From NCBI RefSeq assembly GCF_014280235.1, contig NZ_CP047940.1, positions 1,364,001 to 1,428,000 on the forward strand: DNA of 64,000 nucleotides. The letters are read 5' to 3'. Below are positions 45,764 through 54,873 of the stretch, piece after piece; the first letter of the stretch is position 1; each line of letters starts with the position of its first letter. The notes beneath the pieces were generated by a model. That model saw only the letters and a list, made by a program, of their open reading frames with translations. It was not told where the DNA came from and made no database searches. The position numbers and the translations under genes are program-made. The stretch comes from Cyanobium sp. NS01. GTDB taxonomy: Bacteria > Cyanobacteriota > Cyanobacteriia > PCC-6307 > Cyanobiaceae.

Positions 45764-46726
45764 ATGGCGCGCCCCCGCATCGGCCAGGGCGTGGTGGTGC
45801 ATGTGCCAGCCACCACCGCAAATGTGGGGCCTGGATTCGACTGCCTCGGGGCGGCCCTCGACCTCGACAACGTGTTCGAGATGCGCTGCATCGCCGGCGG
45901 CAGCCAGCGCTTCGACCTGATCATCGAGGGCCCGGAGGGGGCCCACCTGCGCGGCGGGCCCGACAACCTCGTCTACCGCTCCGCCCAGCGGGTGTGGAAG
46001 GAAGCCTGTGAGGAGCCGGTGGGGCTGGAGGCCAGGGTGCGCCTGGCCGTGCCCCCCGCCCGCGGCCTGGGCAGCAGTGCCACGGCGATCGTGGCCGGCC
46101 TGATGGGCGCCAACGCCCTGGTGGGCGAGCCGCTCAGCAAGGAGAAGCTGCTGGAGCTGGCCATCGATATCGAGGGCCATCCCGACAATGTGGTGCCCTC
46201 CCTGGTGGGCGGGCTGTGCATGACGGCGAAGGCCGCCTCGCACCGCTGGCGGGTGGTGCGCTGCGAGTGGTCGGCGGAGGTGGTGGCCGTGGTGGCGATT
46301 CCGGCGGTGCGGCTCACCACCAGCGAGGCACGGCGGGCCATGCCCAAGGCGATCCCCGTGGCCGATGCGGTGACCAACCTCGGCGCCCTGACGCTGCTGC
46401 TGCAGGGGCTGCGCACCGGCAACGGCGATCTGATCACCGACGGCATGCACGACCGCCTGCACGAGCCCTACCGCTGGGGGCTGATCCCTGGGGGTCGCAA
46501 GGTGCGTGAGGCGGCCCTGGAGGCCGGGGCCTGGGGCTGCGTGATCAGCGGTGCCGGCCCGAGTCTGCTGGCGCTCTGCCGCCAGGAGGTGGCCGAAACG
46601 GTGAACCGGGCGATGGTGCGCACCTGGTACTACGCCGGCGTGGAGTCGCGGGCGGAGGTGCTGAGCGTGCAGCACCGCGGCAGTCACTGGCTGCCGCTGC
46701 CGGATCGGCCTGAGAACGCTGAGTAG
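45764..46726 (+). CDS. thrB: Homoserine kinase
   Basis: 320 residues from the ATG at 45764. A GHMP kinase in threonine synthesis. The N-terminal VHVPATTANVGPGFDCLGAALDLDN and the ATP-binding PPARGLGSSATAIVAGLMGAN are intact, as is HPDNVVPSLVGG. Length is usual. It lies 90 bp after glk and 58 bp before ndhD on the same strand. Confidence 0.97.
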   Translation: MARPRIGQGVVVHVPATTANVGPGFDCLGAALDLDNVFEMRCIAGGSQRFDLIIEGPEGAHLRGGPDNLVYRSAQRVWKEACEEPVGLEARVRLAVPPARGLGSSATAIVAGLMGANALVGEPLSKEKLLELAIDIEGHPDNVVPSLVGGLCMTAKAASHRWRVVRCEWSAEVVAVVAIPAVRLTTSEARRAMPKAIPVADAVTNLGALTLLLQGLRTGNGDLITDGMHDRLHEPYRWGLIPGGRKVREAALEAGAWGCVISGAGPSLLALCRQEVAETVNRAMVRTWYYAGVESRAEVLSVQHRGSHWLPLPDRPENAE

Positions 46727-46784
46727 TTCTACCCAGCCGCCTTGCTGCAACTGGTAAGTTGCTCCAGATCTTGACGGGACTCGG

Positions 46785-48431
46785 ATGGACGGCTCTTTGG
46801 CGCTTGTGGCCGCGTCCATTCCGCAGACCCCCTGTTCCTCTCCTCCCCTGGGCCCCCTGGCCGCGGCCCTGCCCGACGCCCTGATGGCAGGCGGGCTGGC
46901 CGGTTTCCCCTGGCTCAGCCTGATCGTGCTGCTGCCGGCGGCTGTCGCCCTGGCGATGCCATTGCTGCCGGGGGACGGCAGCGATCCCCGTTGGCCCCGC
47001 AGCCTGGCCCTCGGCACCCTGGGGGTGGATCTGGTGCTGATGCTGGTGTGCTTCAGCCAGCACTTCGAGGGCTCCAGCGCCGAGCTGCAGCTGGTGGAGC
47101 GCGTCAGCTGGGTGCCGGCCCTCGGGCTGGAATGGTCGCTGGGGGCCGATGGCCTCTCGGCGCCCCTGGTGGTGCTCTCCGGCCTCGTCACCCTGCTGTC
47201 GGTGGCCGCCAGCTGGAACATCAACCGCAAGACGCGCCTCTATTTCGCCCTGATGCTGGTGCAGGCCTCAGCCCAGGGGCTGGTGTTCCTCTCCCAGGAC
47301 TTCCTGCTGTTCTTCCTGGCCTGGGAACTGGAGCTGGTGCCGGTGTACCTGCTGATCGCCATCTGGGGCGGCCAGCAGCGCCAGTACGCCGCCACCAAGT
47401 TCATCCTCTACACCGCCACCGCCTCGCTGCTGATCCTGGTGAGCGGCCTGGCCCTGGCCTTCTACGGCGGCCCCTTCAGCTTCAACCTCAGCGAGATGGC
47501 CAGCCGCAGCCCCGGCGGGGTCTTCGGCCTGCTCTGCTACGTGGGCTTCCTGATCGGCTTCGGCGTGAAGCTGCCGATGTTCCCCCTGCACACCTGGCTG
47601 CCCGATGCCCATGGCGAGGCCAATGCGCCGGTGTCGATGCTGCTGGCCGGGGTGCTGCTGAAGATGGGCGGCTATGCCCTGCTGCGCTTCAACGTGCAGA
47701 TGCTGCCGGAGGCCCACCTCACCCTGGCGCCGGCCCTGATCGTGCTCGGCATCGTCAACATCGTCTACGGCGCCCTCAACGCCTTCGCCCAGGACAACGT
47801 CAAGCGCCGGATCGCCTGCAGCTCCGTGAGCCACATGGGCTTCGTGCTGGTGGGGATCGGCGCCATTGACGCCCTCGGCATGAGTGGCGCCATGTTGCAG
47901 ATGATCAGCCATGGCCTGATCGCCGCCGCCATGTTCTTCGTGACCGGCGTGTTCTACGAGCGCACCAAGACCCTCTCGATTCCCAACATGGGCGGCCTGG
48001 CCAAGGCCCTGCCGATCACCTTCGCCTTCTTCCTGGCAAGCTCCCTGGCCTCCCTGGCTCTGCCGGGCATGAGCGGCTTCGTGAGCGAGATCACGGTGTT
48101 TCTGGGGGTCACCGCCAACGACGGCTTCACGATCGGCTTCCGGGTGATCACCATCGTGCTGGCCGCCGTGGGGCTGGTGCTCACGCCGGTGTATCTGCTC
48201 AGCCTCTGCCGGCGCGTGTTCTTCGGGCCCAGGATCCCGGCCCTGGCCGTGGTGGGCGACATGAATCCACGCGAACTGCTGATCGGCCTCACCCTGCTGG
48301 TGCCCACCCTGGTGATCGGCTTCTGGCCGCGGGTGGCGATCGATCTCTACGAGGCCAGCACCAATGGCCTCTCCAGCCAGCTGGCCAGCGTCACGGCCAT
48401 CACCCTGGGCAGGATCCCCGCCCTCGGCTGA
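46785..48431 (+). CDS. ndhD: NAD(P)H-quinone oxidoreductase subunit 4 (NdhD)
   Basis: 548 residues from the ATG at 46785. A proton-pumping subunit of the NDH-1 complex in the thylakoid. About 14 transmembrane helices are predicted. Conserved parts are [27 protein letters not shown] with the key Glu, [40 protein letters not shown], and [17 protein letters not shown]. The N-terminus has a nonconserved stretch before [17 protein letters not shown]. Whether it is the respiratory/cyclic (D1) or CO2-uptake type is not decidable from motifs alone; I favour D1. Confidence 0.97.
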   Translation: MDGSLALVAASIPQTPCSSPPLGPLAAALPDALMAGGLAGFPWLSLIVLLPAAVALAMPLLPGDGSDPRWPRSLALGTLGVDLVLMLVCFSQHFEGSSAELQLVERVSWVPALGLEWSLGADGLSAPLVVLSGLVTLLSVAASWNINRKTRLYFALMLVQASAQGLVFLSQDFLLFFLAWELELVPVYLLIAIWGGQQRQYAATKFILYTATASLLILVSGLALAFYGGPFSFNLSEMASRSPGGVFGLLCYVGFLIGFGVKLPMFPLHTWLPDAHGEANAPVSMLLAGVLLKMGGYALLRFNVQMLPEAHLTLAPALIVLGIVNIVYGALNAFAQDNVKRRIACSSVSHMGFVLVGIGAIDALGMSGAMLQMISHGLIAAAMFFVTGVFYERTKTLSIPNMGGLAKALPITFAFFLASSLASLALPGMSGFVSEITVFLGVTANDGFTIGFRVITIVLAAVGLVLTPVYLLSLCRRVFFGPRIPALAVVGDMNPRELLIGLTLLVPTLVIGFWPRVAIDLYEASTNGLSSQLASVTAITLGRIPALG

Positions 48432-48483
48432 ACCACGGCCCACCGCATCGATCGGCTGAAATAGGCCCAGCTGAACCGCGCTG

Positions 48484-50574
48484 ATGGGCCACGCCACCGC
48501 CACCCTGCCGTTGCTCGAGGGCCAGGGATTGCCTGCCTTCGCCCAGATCACCGCCGATCAGGTGGCCACGGCGATTCCGCTGCTGCTGGAGCAGTTGCAC
48601 AGCGAGCTCAGTGCCCTCGAGACCAACCTGGAGCAGCAGCTCAGCGACCCGAACGCTCCCCTGGCCTGGGAGGCGGTGATGGAGCCCCTGCAGCGGCTGG
48701 GCGAGAGGCTGCGCTGGAGCTGGGGAGCGGTGAGCCATCTCAACGGCGTGTGCAACAGCCCTGAGCTGCGCGAGGCCTACCAGCAACAGCAGGGGGCCGT
48801 GGTGGCCTTCGGCAGCCGGGCCGGCCAGAGCCAGGTGCTCTACCGGGCCCTGGAGCGGTTGGCCGGCAGCGCGCTCGATGCCGTGCAGCGGCGCATCCTC
48901 GAGGCCGAGCGCCGCGACATGCAGCTGCGCGGGGTGGGGCTGGAGGGTACCGAGCAGGAGGCCTTCAATGCCGCCACCGCCGAGCTGGCCAGTCTCGCCA
49001 ACGACTTCGGCAACCACGTGCTCGACGCCACCAACAACTGGAGCCTCAGCCTCAGCAGCGAGGCCGACCTGGCTGGTCTGCCCCCGAGCCTGAGGGAGCT
49101 GCTGGCCCAGGCCGCCCGCGAGGCCGGCGAAGAGGGCTGGCGCATGGGGCTCGACATGCCCAGGGCCATGCCCTTCCTGAAGTTCAGCCAGCGGCGCGAC
49201 CTGCGCGAAACGGTCTACCGGGCCCAGGTGAACCGCGCCTCCAGCGGCGACCTCGACAACCGGCCCCTGATCGAGCGGATCCTGACCCTCAAGCGGCAGC
49301 AGGCCCAGCGCCTGGGCTACGGCTCCTGGGCGGAGGTGAGCCTGGCCACCAAGATGGCCGGCTCGGTGGCCGAGGTGGAGCAACTGCTGGAGGAGCTGCG
49401 CGCGGCAGCCCTGCCGGCTGCCCAGCGGGAGATCGAGGAGCTGCGCGCCTGCGCCCGTCGCCATGGCGCCCCGGAGGCCGAGGATCTGCAGCCCTGGGAC
49501 GTGAGCCACTGGGCCGAAGTGCTGCGGCGGGAGACCTTTGAGCTGGATGCCGAGGCCCTGCGCCCCTGGTTCCCCCTGGAGCAGGTGCTGCAGGGGCTGT
49601 TCGGCCTCTGCCAGCGCCTGTTCGACATCCGCATCGTGAGCACGGAGGGGGAGGCGCCCCTGTGGCACCCGGATGTGCGCTACTTCCGTGTGCTCAGCGG
49701 CAGCAGCGGCGACGAGCTGGCCGGCTTCTACCTCGATCCCTACAGCCGACCGGGCAGCAAGCGCGGCGGCGCCTGGATGGATGAGTGCCTGGGCCGCTCC
49801 CGCAGCCCCGAGGGCACGCCGGTGTTGCCGGTGGCCTATCTGATCTGCAACCAGAGCCCGCCGGTGGGCAGCACTCCCAGCCTGATGACCTTCGACGAAG
49901 TGGAAACGCTCTTCCACGAGTTCGGCCATGGCCTGCAGCACATGCTCACCACGGTGGAGCGTCCCCAGGCGGCCGGCATCAACAACGTGGAGTGGGATGC
50001 GGTGGAACTGCCCAGCCAGTTCATGGAGAACTGGTGCTACGACCGCGCCACCCTGATGGGCATGGCCCGCCACTGGCAGAGCGGTGAACCGTTGCCCGAG
50101 GCGGAATACCACAAACTGCTGGCGGCACGCACCTTCATGGGCGGCAGCGCCACCCTGCGTCAGGTGCACTTCGCCCTCACCGACCTGCGGCTGCACAGCC
50201 AGTGGACCCCCGGCTGCGGCCAGACCCCTGACCAGCTGCGCCGCGACATCGCCCGCACCACCACGGTGCTGGAGCCGATCGCCGAAGACGCCTTTCTCTG
50301 CGCCTTCAGCCACATCTTCGCCGGCGGTTACGCGGCCGGCTACTACTCCTACAAGTGGGCCGAGGTGCTCAGCGCCGATGCCTTCAGCGCCTTCGAGGAG
50401 GTGGGTCTGGAGCAGGAGGACGCGATCGTGGCCACCGGCCGCCGCTTCCGCGACACCGTGCTCAGCCTGGGCGGCAGCCGCTCCCCCAGCGAAGTGTTCG
50501 AGGCCTTCCGCGGCCGCCAGCCCAGCAGTGAAGCCCTGATCCGGCATTCGGGGCTGGCGGCGGCCAACGCCTGA
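48484..50574 (+). CDS. prlC: Oligopeptidase A-like M3 metallopeptidase
   Basis: 696 residues from the ATG at 48484. The zinc motif is EVETLFHEFGHGLQHML near residue 477, with a second ligand region in INNVEWDAVELPSQFMENW. The long N-terminal helical part (GLEGTEQEAFNAATAELASLANDFGNHVLDATNNW) and the C-terminal FSHIFAGGYAAGYYSYKWAEVLSADAF are family hallmarks. It degrades short peptides, including cleaved signal peptides, in the cytoplasm. Full length. Confidence 0.96.
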   Translation: MGHATATLPLLEGQGLPAFAQITADQVATAIPLLLEQLHSELSALETNLEQQLSDPNAPLAWEAVMEPLQRLGERLRWSWGAVSHLNGVCNSPELREAYQQQQGAVVAFGSRAGQSQVLYRALERLAGSALDAVQRRILEAERRDMQLRGVGLEGTEQEAFNAATAELASLANDFGNHVLDATNNWSLSLSSEADLAGLPPSLRELLAQAAREAGEEGWRMGLDMPRAMPFLKFSQRRDLRETVYRAQVNRASSGDLDNRPLIERILTLKRQQAQRLGYGSWAEVSLATKMAGSVAEVEQLLEELRAAALPAAQREIEELRACARRHGAPEAEDLQPWDVSHWAEVLRRETFELDAEALRPWFPLEQVLQGLFGLCQRLFDIRIVSTEGEAPLWHPDVRYFRVLSGSSGDELAGFYLDPYSRPGSKRGGAWMDECLGRSRSPEGTPVLPVAYLICNQSPPVGSTPSLMTFDEVETLFHEFGHGLQHMLTTVERPQAAGINNVEWDAVELPSQFMENWCYDRATLMGMARHWQSGEPLPEAEYHKLLAARTFMGGSATLRQVHFALTDLRLHSQWTPGCGQTPDQLRRDIARTTTVLEPIAEDAFLCAFSHIFAGGYAAGYYSYKWAEVLSADAFSAFEEVGLEQEDAIVATGRRFRDTVLSLGGSRSPSEVFEAFRGRQPSSEALIRHSGLAAANA

Positions 50575-50632
50575 GCCGGCGAGACGCCCCACCGGGGCTT
50601 GCCCGAAAGACCCCACTGGGCAGGATGGGGCC

Positions 50633-51787
50633 ATGCTCCCCCCCCAGCCCCAGCTGCAGCGCCTGGCCCAGCGCTTCGCGATTCCAGGCACGGTCACCAG
50701 CGTGGCGCCCCTGGGCAACGGCAATGTCAACGACACCTACCTGGTGGAGACCTCAGCCGCGCAGCGCTTCGTGCTGCAGCGGCTCAACACCGCCGTGTTT
50801 CGCCAGCCCGAGCTGGTGATGGCCAACATCGTGGCCCTGAACCGGCACATGGCCAGGCGGGCAGGCGCCGGGGGAGCCGGCGCTGAGCGGCAGGATCGGC
50901 CCTGGCAGCTGCCCGAGGCGATCCCGTTGCGCCAGGCGGAGCCACCAGAGCCCCAGGCCGGTGGCGGCAGCCATCACCTCACGGAGCCGAGCGGCAGCTG
51001 GCGGCTGCTGAGCTACGTGGAGGGGGCCACCACCCACGACACCGTGCTCGATCTCGCCCATGCGGCCGAGGTGGGGCGGGCCCTGGGCCGCTTCCACGCC
51101 CAGATCCACGACCTCCCCTGCGAGCAGCTGGCCGACACCCTGGAGGGGTTCCACATCACCCCGGCTTACCTGAGCCAGTACACCGCCGTGTGCCGGCAGG
51201 CCCTGGCCGAGCGGTCAGCCGCGGGGCTGGATCGGGCCGAGCAGGAGTGCGTGGCCTTCGTGGAGCAGCGCCAGGGCCAGGCGGCGGTGCTGGAGGAGGC
51301 CAAGGCCCGGGGACTGCTGCAGCTACGGCCGATCCACGGTGACCCCAAGGTGAACAACGTGATGCTGGACGCCGGCAGCGGCCGCGCCGTGGCCCTGGTG
51401 GACCTGGACACGGTGAAGCCCGGCCTGGTGCACTACGACATCGGCGACTGCCTGCGCTCCGGCTGCAACCCCGCCGGCGAGGAGACCAGCGACCTCCAGG
51501 CGGTGGTGTTCGATCTGGAGCGCTGCGGAGCGATGCTCGGCGGCTACCTGGAGCAGGCCAGGGCCTTCCTCACACCAGCGGATTTCGATCACCTCTACGC
51601 GGCGATGCGGCTGATCAGCTTCGAGCTGGGTCTGCGCTTCTTCACCGACCACCTGGCTGGGGACCGCTATTTCAAGGTGACCCATCGGGGCCACAACCTG
51701 CAGCGGGCCAGGGTGCAGTTCCGGCTCACCGAGAGCATCGAGGCCCAGGAGGCCGAGATCCGTGCCCTGGTGGAGGCCCTGCGCTGA
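50633..51787 (+). CDS. APH-fold sugar kinase, N-acetylhexosamine kinase-like
   Basis: 384 residues from the ATG at 50633. An aminoglycoside-phosphotransferase-type fold: PLGNGNVNDTYLVET with the glycine-rich loop, FVLQRLNTAVFRQPELVMANI, then the catalytic loop RPIHGDPKVNNVMLD and LVDLDTVKPGLVHYDIGDCLR with the metal-binding Asp. These features are shared with bifidobacterial NahK and related kinases, not with antibiotic-resistance enzymes. The likely substrate is a free hexosamine or sugar. Its stop overlaps the next ATG in TGATG. Confidence 0.85.
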   Translation: MLPPQPQLQRLAQRFAIPGTVTSVAPLGNGNVNDTYLVETSAAQRFVLQRLNTAVFRQPELVMANIVALNRHMARRAGAGGAGAERQDRPWQLPEAIPLRQAEPPEPQAGGGSHHLTEPSGSWRLLSYVEGATTHDTVLDLAHAAEVGRALGRFHAQIHDLPCEQLADTLEGFHITPAYLSQYTAVCRQALAERSAAGLDRAEQECVAFVEQRQGQAAVLEEAKARGLLQLRPIHGDPKVNNVMLDAGSGRAVALVDLDTVKPGLVHYDIGDCLRSGCNPAGEETSDLQAVVFDLERCGAMLGGYLEQARAFLTPADFDHLYAAMRLISFELGLRFFTDHLAGDRYFKVTHRGHNLQRARVQFRLTESIEAQEAEIRALVEALR

Positions 51788-52407
51788 TGGCCCGCCATCC
51801 GTTTGAGCTCGTCCCCTTCCCGGACCCAACGCCTACAGACTCCACGGCCTCGGGCCCCACGACCGCGCTCACCAACCCCAAGCTGACGATCCAGGGCCAG
51901 CTGAGCCTCGATCCCCGGGAGCAGGGCGGGCCCGCACTGGAGCTGCTGATCGAGCTCACCACCGCAGCCGGTCACCCCGGCCTCGAAGCGCTGCTGATTC
52001 CAGAAGCGCAGGCCACCCCTGGCGCCCCCCGGCGCGACGGACTGTGGGAGCACACCTGCCTGGAGTGCTTCGTGGCACCGGCAGGCCAGCCCAGCTATCT
52101 GGAGTTCAACCTCTGCCCGGACGGGGCCTGGAACGTCTACGCCCTGGAGGGCTACCGCCAGGGGCTCAAACCCGCCGCCGGCTTCGACGCGCTGCCGTTC
52201 GACTGCCAGCGCAGCGCCTCAGCCCTGAGCCTCAGCCTGCGCTGCCAGCTGCCCGAGGCCTGGGCCACGGCCACGGCCTTCGACTGGCAGGTGAGCGCCG
52301 TGCTGGAGCAGCGCGGTGGCCTGCTCAGCTACTGGGCCCTGCGCCATCCCGCCGGCGCCGCCGACTTCCACGCCAGGCCGCAGTGGACCCAGGCGAGCCC
52401 CCTCTGA
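51787..52407 (+). CDS. DOMON-like domain protein
   Basis: 206 residues from the ATG at 51787. A beta-sandwich of the DOMON-like type used for sugar or heme binding. Characteristic are DGLWEHTCLECFVAPAGQPSYLEFNLCPDGAWNVYALEGYRQG and the closing FHARPQWTQ. There is no signal peptide, so the protein is cytoplasmic. Start and context show coupling to the kinase-like gene (TGATG), and the next ATG follows its stop by one base, so all three genes are likely expressed together. Confidence 0.85.
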   Translation: MARHPFELVPFPDPTPTDSTASGPTTALTNPKLTIQGQLSLDPREQGGPALELLIELTTAAGHPGLEALLIPEAQATPGAPRRDGLWEHTCLECFVAPAGQPSYLEFNLCPDGAWNVYALEGYRQGLKPAAGFDALPFDCQRSASALSLSLRCQLPEAWATATAFDWQVSAVLEQRGGLLSYWALRHPAGAADFHARPQWTQASPL

Positions 52408-52408
52408 G

Positions 52409-53413
52409 ATGACCCACGCTGCAGCTGGCCAAGGCCTGGGCGGCCGCTTCGGGATCGTGGTGGTGCACCGCTCCGCCAGTCCTTATCTGGCGGTGTGCCT
52501 GCAGCAGGCGCGGCGCTGCAACCCCGGCGTGCCGATCGTGCTGGCGGGCGATGCCAGCAACGAGGCCCTGGCGGTGGATCGCTTCGTGGCCATCGACGCC
52601 CTGCCCCGCTCCGACGCGCATCGCCGCTTTCTGCAGGACTACCGCCACCACAGCCCCTCCCAGAGCCTCGAGTGGGAGCGCTTCTGCATTGAGCGCTGGT
52701 TCGTGCTGCTGGCCGTGATGGAACGGGAAGGGCTCGACCAGGTGCTGGCCCTCGATTCGGATGTGCTGCTGTTCTGCGATGCCCGGCAGGAGGCCCTGCG
52801 CTGCAGCCGCTATGCCGTGGCCCTCAGCCACTGGGATGAGCAGCGGGCCCTACCCCACTGCACCTACATCCAGGCCCGCGCCGCCCTGGAGGAGTTCTGC
52901 CGTGAGGTGAGCCGCACCTACGCCAGCGGCAGCCGCCTGGCCGAGCTGATGGCGCGCAACAGCAAACAGCATGGCCGCCACTGGATCTCCGACATGTCGC
53001 TGTGGCGGGCCTGGTGCCGCAGCACCGGCCACGCCGTGCTGATCCGCGAGCGCCTGCCGGCGGATGACGCCCTCTACGACAGCTGCATCGAGCATGTGCG
53101 CGGCTTTGAGGCGGTGAGGCCGCTGCCGCTGCTGGTGCGCCCCTGGAAACGGCTGGTGTTCGAGCAGGGCCAGGCCTATGGGTTCCGCAGGGCCAATGGC
53201 CAGCGGGTGCGGCTGCTCTGCGTGCACTACCACGGTCGCTTCAAGGTGCTGATGGCACGCCATGCCCGGGGGCAGCGCGATGGGCTGCTGGCGGGGCTGC
53301 TGCTGCTGCGCCTCAAGCTGGCCGACCTGCCCCGGAAGCTGGCCCGCCTGCTGGGCAGCCGCCTGCGGCGGCCGCCGGCGCTCAGGAGGGATCGCTCCGC
53401 ACCTGCTCCCTGA
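52409..53413 (+). CDS. Glycosyltransferase-like protein (GT-A type)
   Basis: 334 residues from the ATG at 52409. The start FGIVVVHRSASPYLAVCLQQARRCNPGVPIVLAGD is a Rossmann-like nucleotide-sugar entry, and the metal-binding motif is QVLALDSDVLLFCDA. A later SDMSLWRAW lies where acceptor-site residues occur. No signal peptide, and the C-terminus is basic, with a helix LLAGLLLLRLKLADLPRKLARLLGSRLRRPP that may sit on the membrane. The donor and acceptor are unknown. Its last 32 bases overlap the convergent pyruvyl transferase gene. Confidence 0.8.
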   Translation: MTHAAAGQGLGGRFGIVVVHRSASPYLAVCLQQARRCNPGVPIVLAGDASNEALAVDRFVAIDALPRSDAHRRFLQDYRHHSPSQSLEWERFCIERWFVLLAVMEREGLDQVLALDSDVLLFCDARQEALRCSRYAVALSHWDEQRALPHCTYIQARAALEEFCREVSRTYASGSRLAELMARNSKQHGRHWISDMSLWRAWCRSTGHAVLIRERLPADDALYDSCIEHVRGFEAVRPLPLLVRPWKRLVFEQGQAYGFRRANGQRVRLLCVHYHGRFKVLMARHARGQRDGLLAGLLLLRLKLADLPRKLARLLGSRLRRPPALRRDRSAPAP

Positions 53414-54443
53414 TCAGCGCCACCGAGGCCTCCACGGCCTGGCGCGAGAGCACCAGCATCCGCGCCTGGCTGGCGGCGATCGCCTCAAGGGGACAGGCCT
53501 CGATGCAGCCCTGCATCAGCGCCAGCAGGCTGTCGGGCGTGAGATCTTCGGCTGCAAACAGCAGCGGCCAGCTGATGCGGCCCAGCACCTCGGTGAGCTT
53601 GCCGCCGCCGGCGATCTGGTCCACGGCGATCACCGGCACGCCAGCCGCCAGGCCCAGCAGGGAGCCGTGCAGGCGGGTGGTGAGCACCAGGTCCACCGCC
53701 GCGAACTGGGCCTCGATGCGCTCCCGTGGATTGGTGGCCGAGAGCACGGTGTCGATCGGCTGCACCAGCCCTGGCTGGCGCTCCAGCACCTCGGTGAACA
53801 GCGCCTCCACGGCCGCAGAGCGATCGCGACCGAGGCCGTAATCCTTCTGGCGACCGCGCAGACAGAGGCCGATGCGGGCCTCGGCCAGGCTGGCGGGCCG
53901 GGAGCGCTCCAGGGGAGGCTCACAGTGGCTGATGGCCAGATCGAAGCGGCCAGGGTTGACGCCCTCTCCTGCGCCTGGGCTGCCAGGGGCCTCCGCGCCG
54001 TCGCGGGCCACCACGCCATCGAGTTGGCGGTTGAGGGGCTGCTGGCTCTGCAGCAGCGACACGCCGGCGGCCAGCTTGCGCGTGTGACCACTGGCCGCCA
54101 GCAGGCGCCGCATGCGCTTGGTCTGCACCAGGGGGCCGCAGACGAACACCAGGGTGCTGAGCTGGGGAGCCAGGGCCGAGGGATCCGGGGTGGGTCGATG
54201 GGCCGGGCCCGCATGGCTGGGGTGGGACAGCACGCTGTGCTCAATCCCGGCCCGGGTGAGGGCCGCCGAGAGGTTGTCCACCGCCAGCAGATCCCCCAGG
54301 GTGGCGCCGCGGGGCCAGCTGCCCCACCAGATCTGGGCGATCGGTCCGCAGCCCTGGGGTTGCAGCCAGGGCAGGCCTTGCAGCCAGGGCAGGCCTTGCA
54401 GCCAGGCCTGCCCCCGCAGCCAGTGGCCGAGGCGATCAGCCAT
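53382..54443 (-). CDS. Polysaccharide pyruvyl transferase family protein
   Basis: 353 residues from the ATG at 54443. Typical parts are IWWGSWPRGATLGDLLAVDNLSAAL with the family start, VFVCGPLVQTKRMRRLLA, FAAVDLVLTTRLHGSLLGLAAGVPVIAVDQIAGGGKLTEVLG, and a final AIAASQARM helix. The family adds pyruvate ketals to wall or capsule sugars in some members. Here the acceptor is unknown. An N-terminal WLQGLP repeat (residues 14-27) arises from a DNA tandem repeat. The start overlaps the folB stop by 8 bp. Confidence 0.86.
   Translation of the reverse strand: MADRLGHWLRGQAWLQGLPWLQGLPWLQPQGCGPIAQIWWGSWPRGATLGDLLAVDNLSAALTRAGIEHSVLSHPSHAGPAHRPTPDPSALAPQLSTLVFVCGPLVQTKRMRRLLAASGHTRKLAAGVSLLQSQQPLNRQLDGVVARDGAEAPGSPGAGEGVNPGRFDLAISHCEPPLERSRPASLAEARIGLCLRGRQKDYGLGRDRSAAVEALFTEVLERQPGLVQPIDTVLSATNPRERIEAQFAAVDLVLTTRLHGSLLGLAAGVPVIAVDQIAGGGKLTEVLGRISWPLLFAAEDLTPDSLLALMQGCIEACPLEAIAASQARMLVLSRQAVEASVALIREQVRSDPS
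54360..54412. repeat. 18-bp tandem repeat in the pyruvyl transferase gene
   Basis: TTGCAGCCAGGGCAGGCC occurs twice in tandem, followed by a partial third copy, giving the peptide repeat WLQGLP twice and then WLQ. It looks like a recent slippage duplication in a nonconserved N-terminal region. Confidence 0.8.
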
Positions 54444-54873
54444 GGGGGAACCCCGCAGCTCCAGATGCGCTCTCAGCGGCGGCGGGCCAGCGGCGCTGGC
54501 GCCGCACGGCCACCTGGCCGCCGAAGCCGGGCACCGGCGGCGAGCACTTGCGCAACTCCAGCTGGATCGGCACGGCGCCATAGAGCTGCTCAGCCCGCTC
54601 GAGGATGCGCTCGCTGAACTGCTCCAGAGTGAGGCAGACCGTGGCGCGGGCCAGCTGCTGCAGGGCCGTGATCAGGAGGCTGTAGTCGAGGCTGGCGGCC
54701 AGGTCGTCCTCGCGGGCGGCCCGGCTCAGGTCAGCCGCCAGGGTGAGGTCAAGCTCAAACCACTGGCCCAGCTGCCGCTCCTGCTCCAGCACTCCCACGT
54801 GGGCCCACAGCCGCAGGCCGCGGACCAGGATCTGATCGCTATAGACGTCTGCTGCCCTCGCCTCTGCGCTCAC
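54436..54873 (-). CDS. folB: Dihydroneopterin aldolase
   Basis: 145 residues from a GTG at 54873. It cleaves dihydroneopterin to 6-hydroxymethyl-dihydropterin in folate synthesis. Signature parts are [54 protein letters not shown], including the catalytic Glu in VGVLEQER. The SLDYSLL part is near the usual DTVDYSAL. Basic C-terminal residues are extra. The start overlaps the proA stop (GTGA), so it is coupled to proA. Confidence 0.93.
   Translation of the reverse strand: MSAEARAADVYSDQILVRGLRLWAHVGVLEQERQLGQWFELDLTLAADLSRAAREDDLAASLDYSLLITALQQLARATVCLTLEQFSERILERAEQLYGAVPIQLELRKCSPPVPGFGGQVAVRRQRRWPAAAESASGAAGFPHG

Noticed and set aside
48400-50736. A 778-codon minus-strand frame opposite the M3 peptidase
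   Set aside because: Same reason: antisense shadow, whereas the plus strand carries the HEFGH motif and the full family pattern.
50633-51787. Aminoglycoside resistance gene
   Set aside because: The fold is shared, but the sequence matches the NahK-like sugar kinase pattern and the context is core metabolism.
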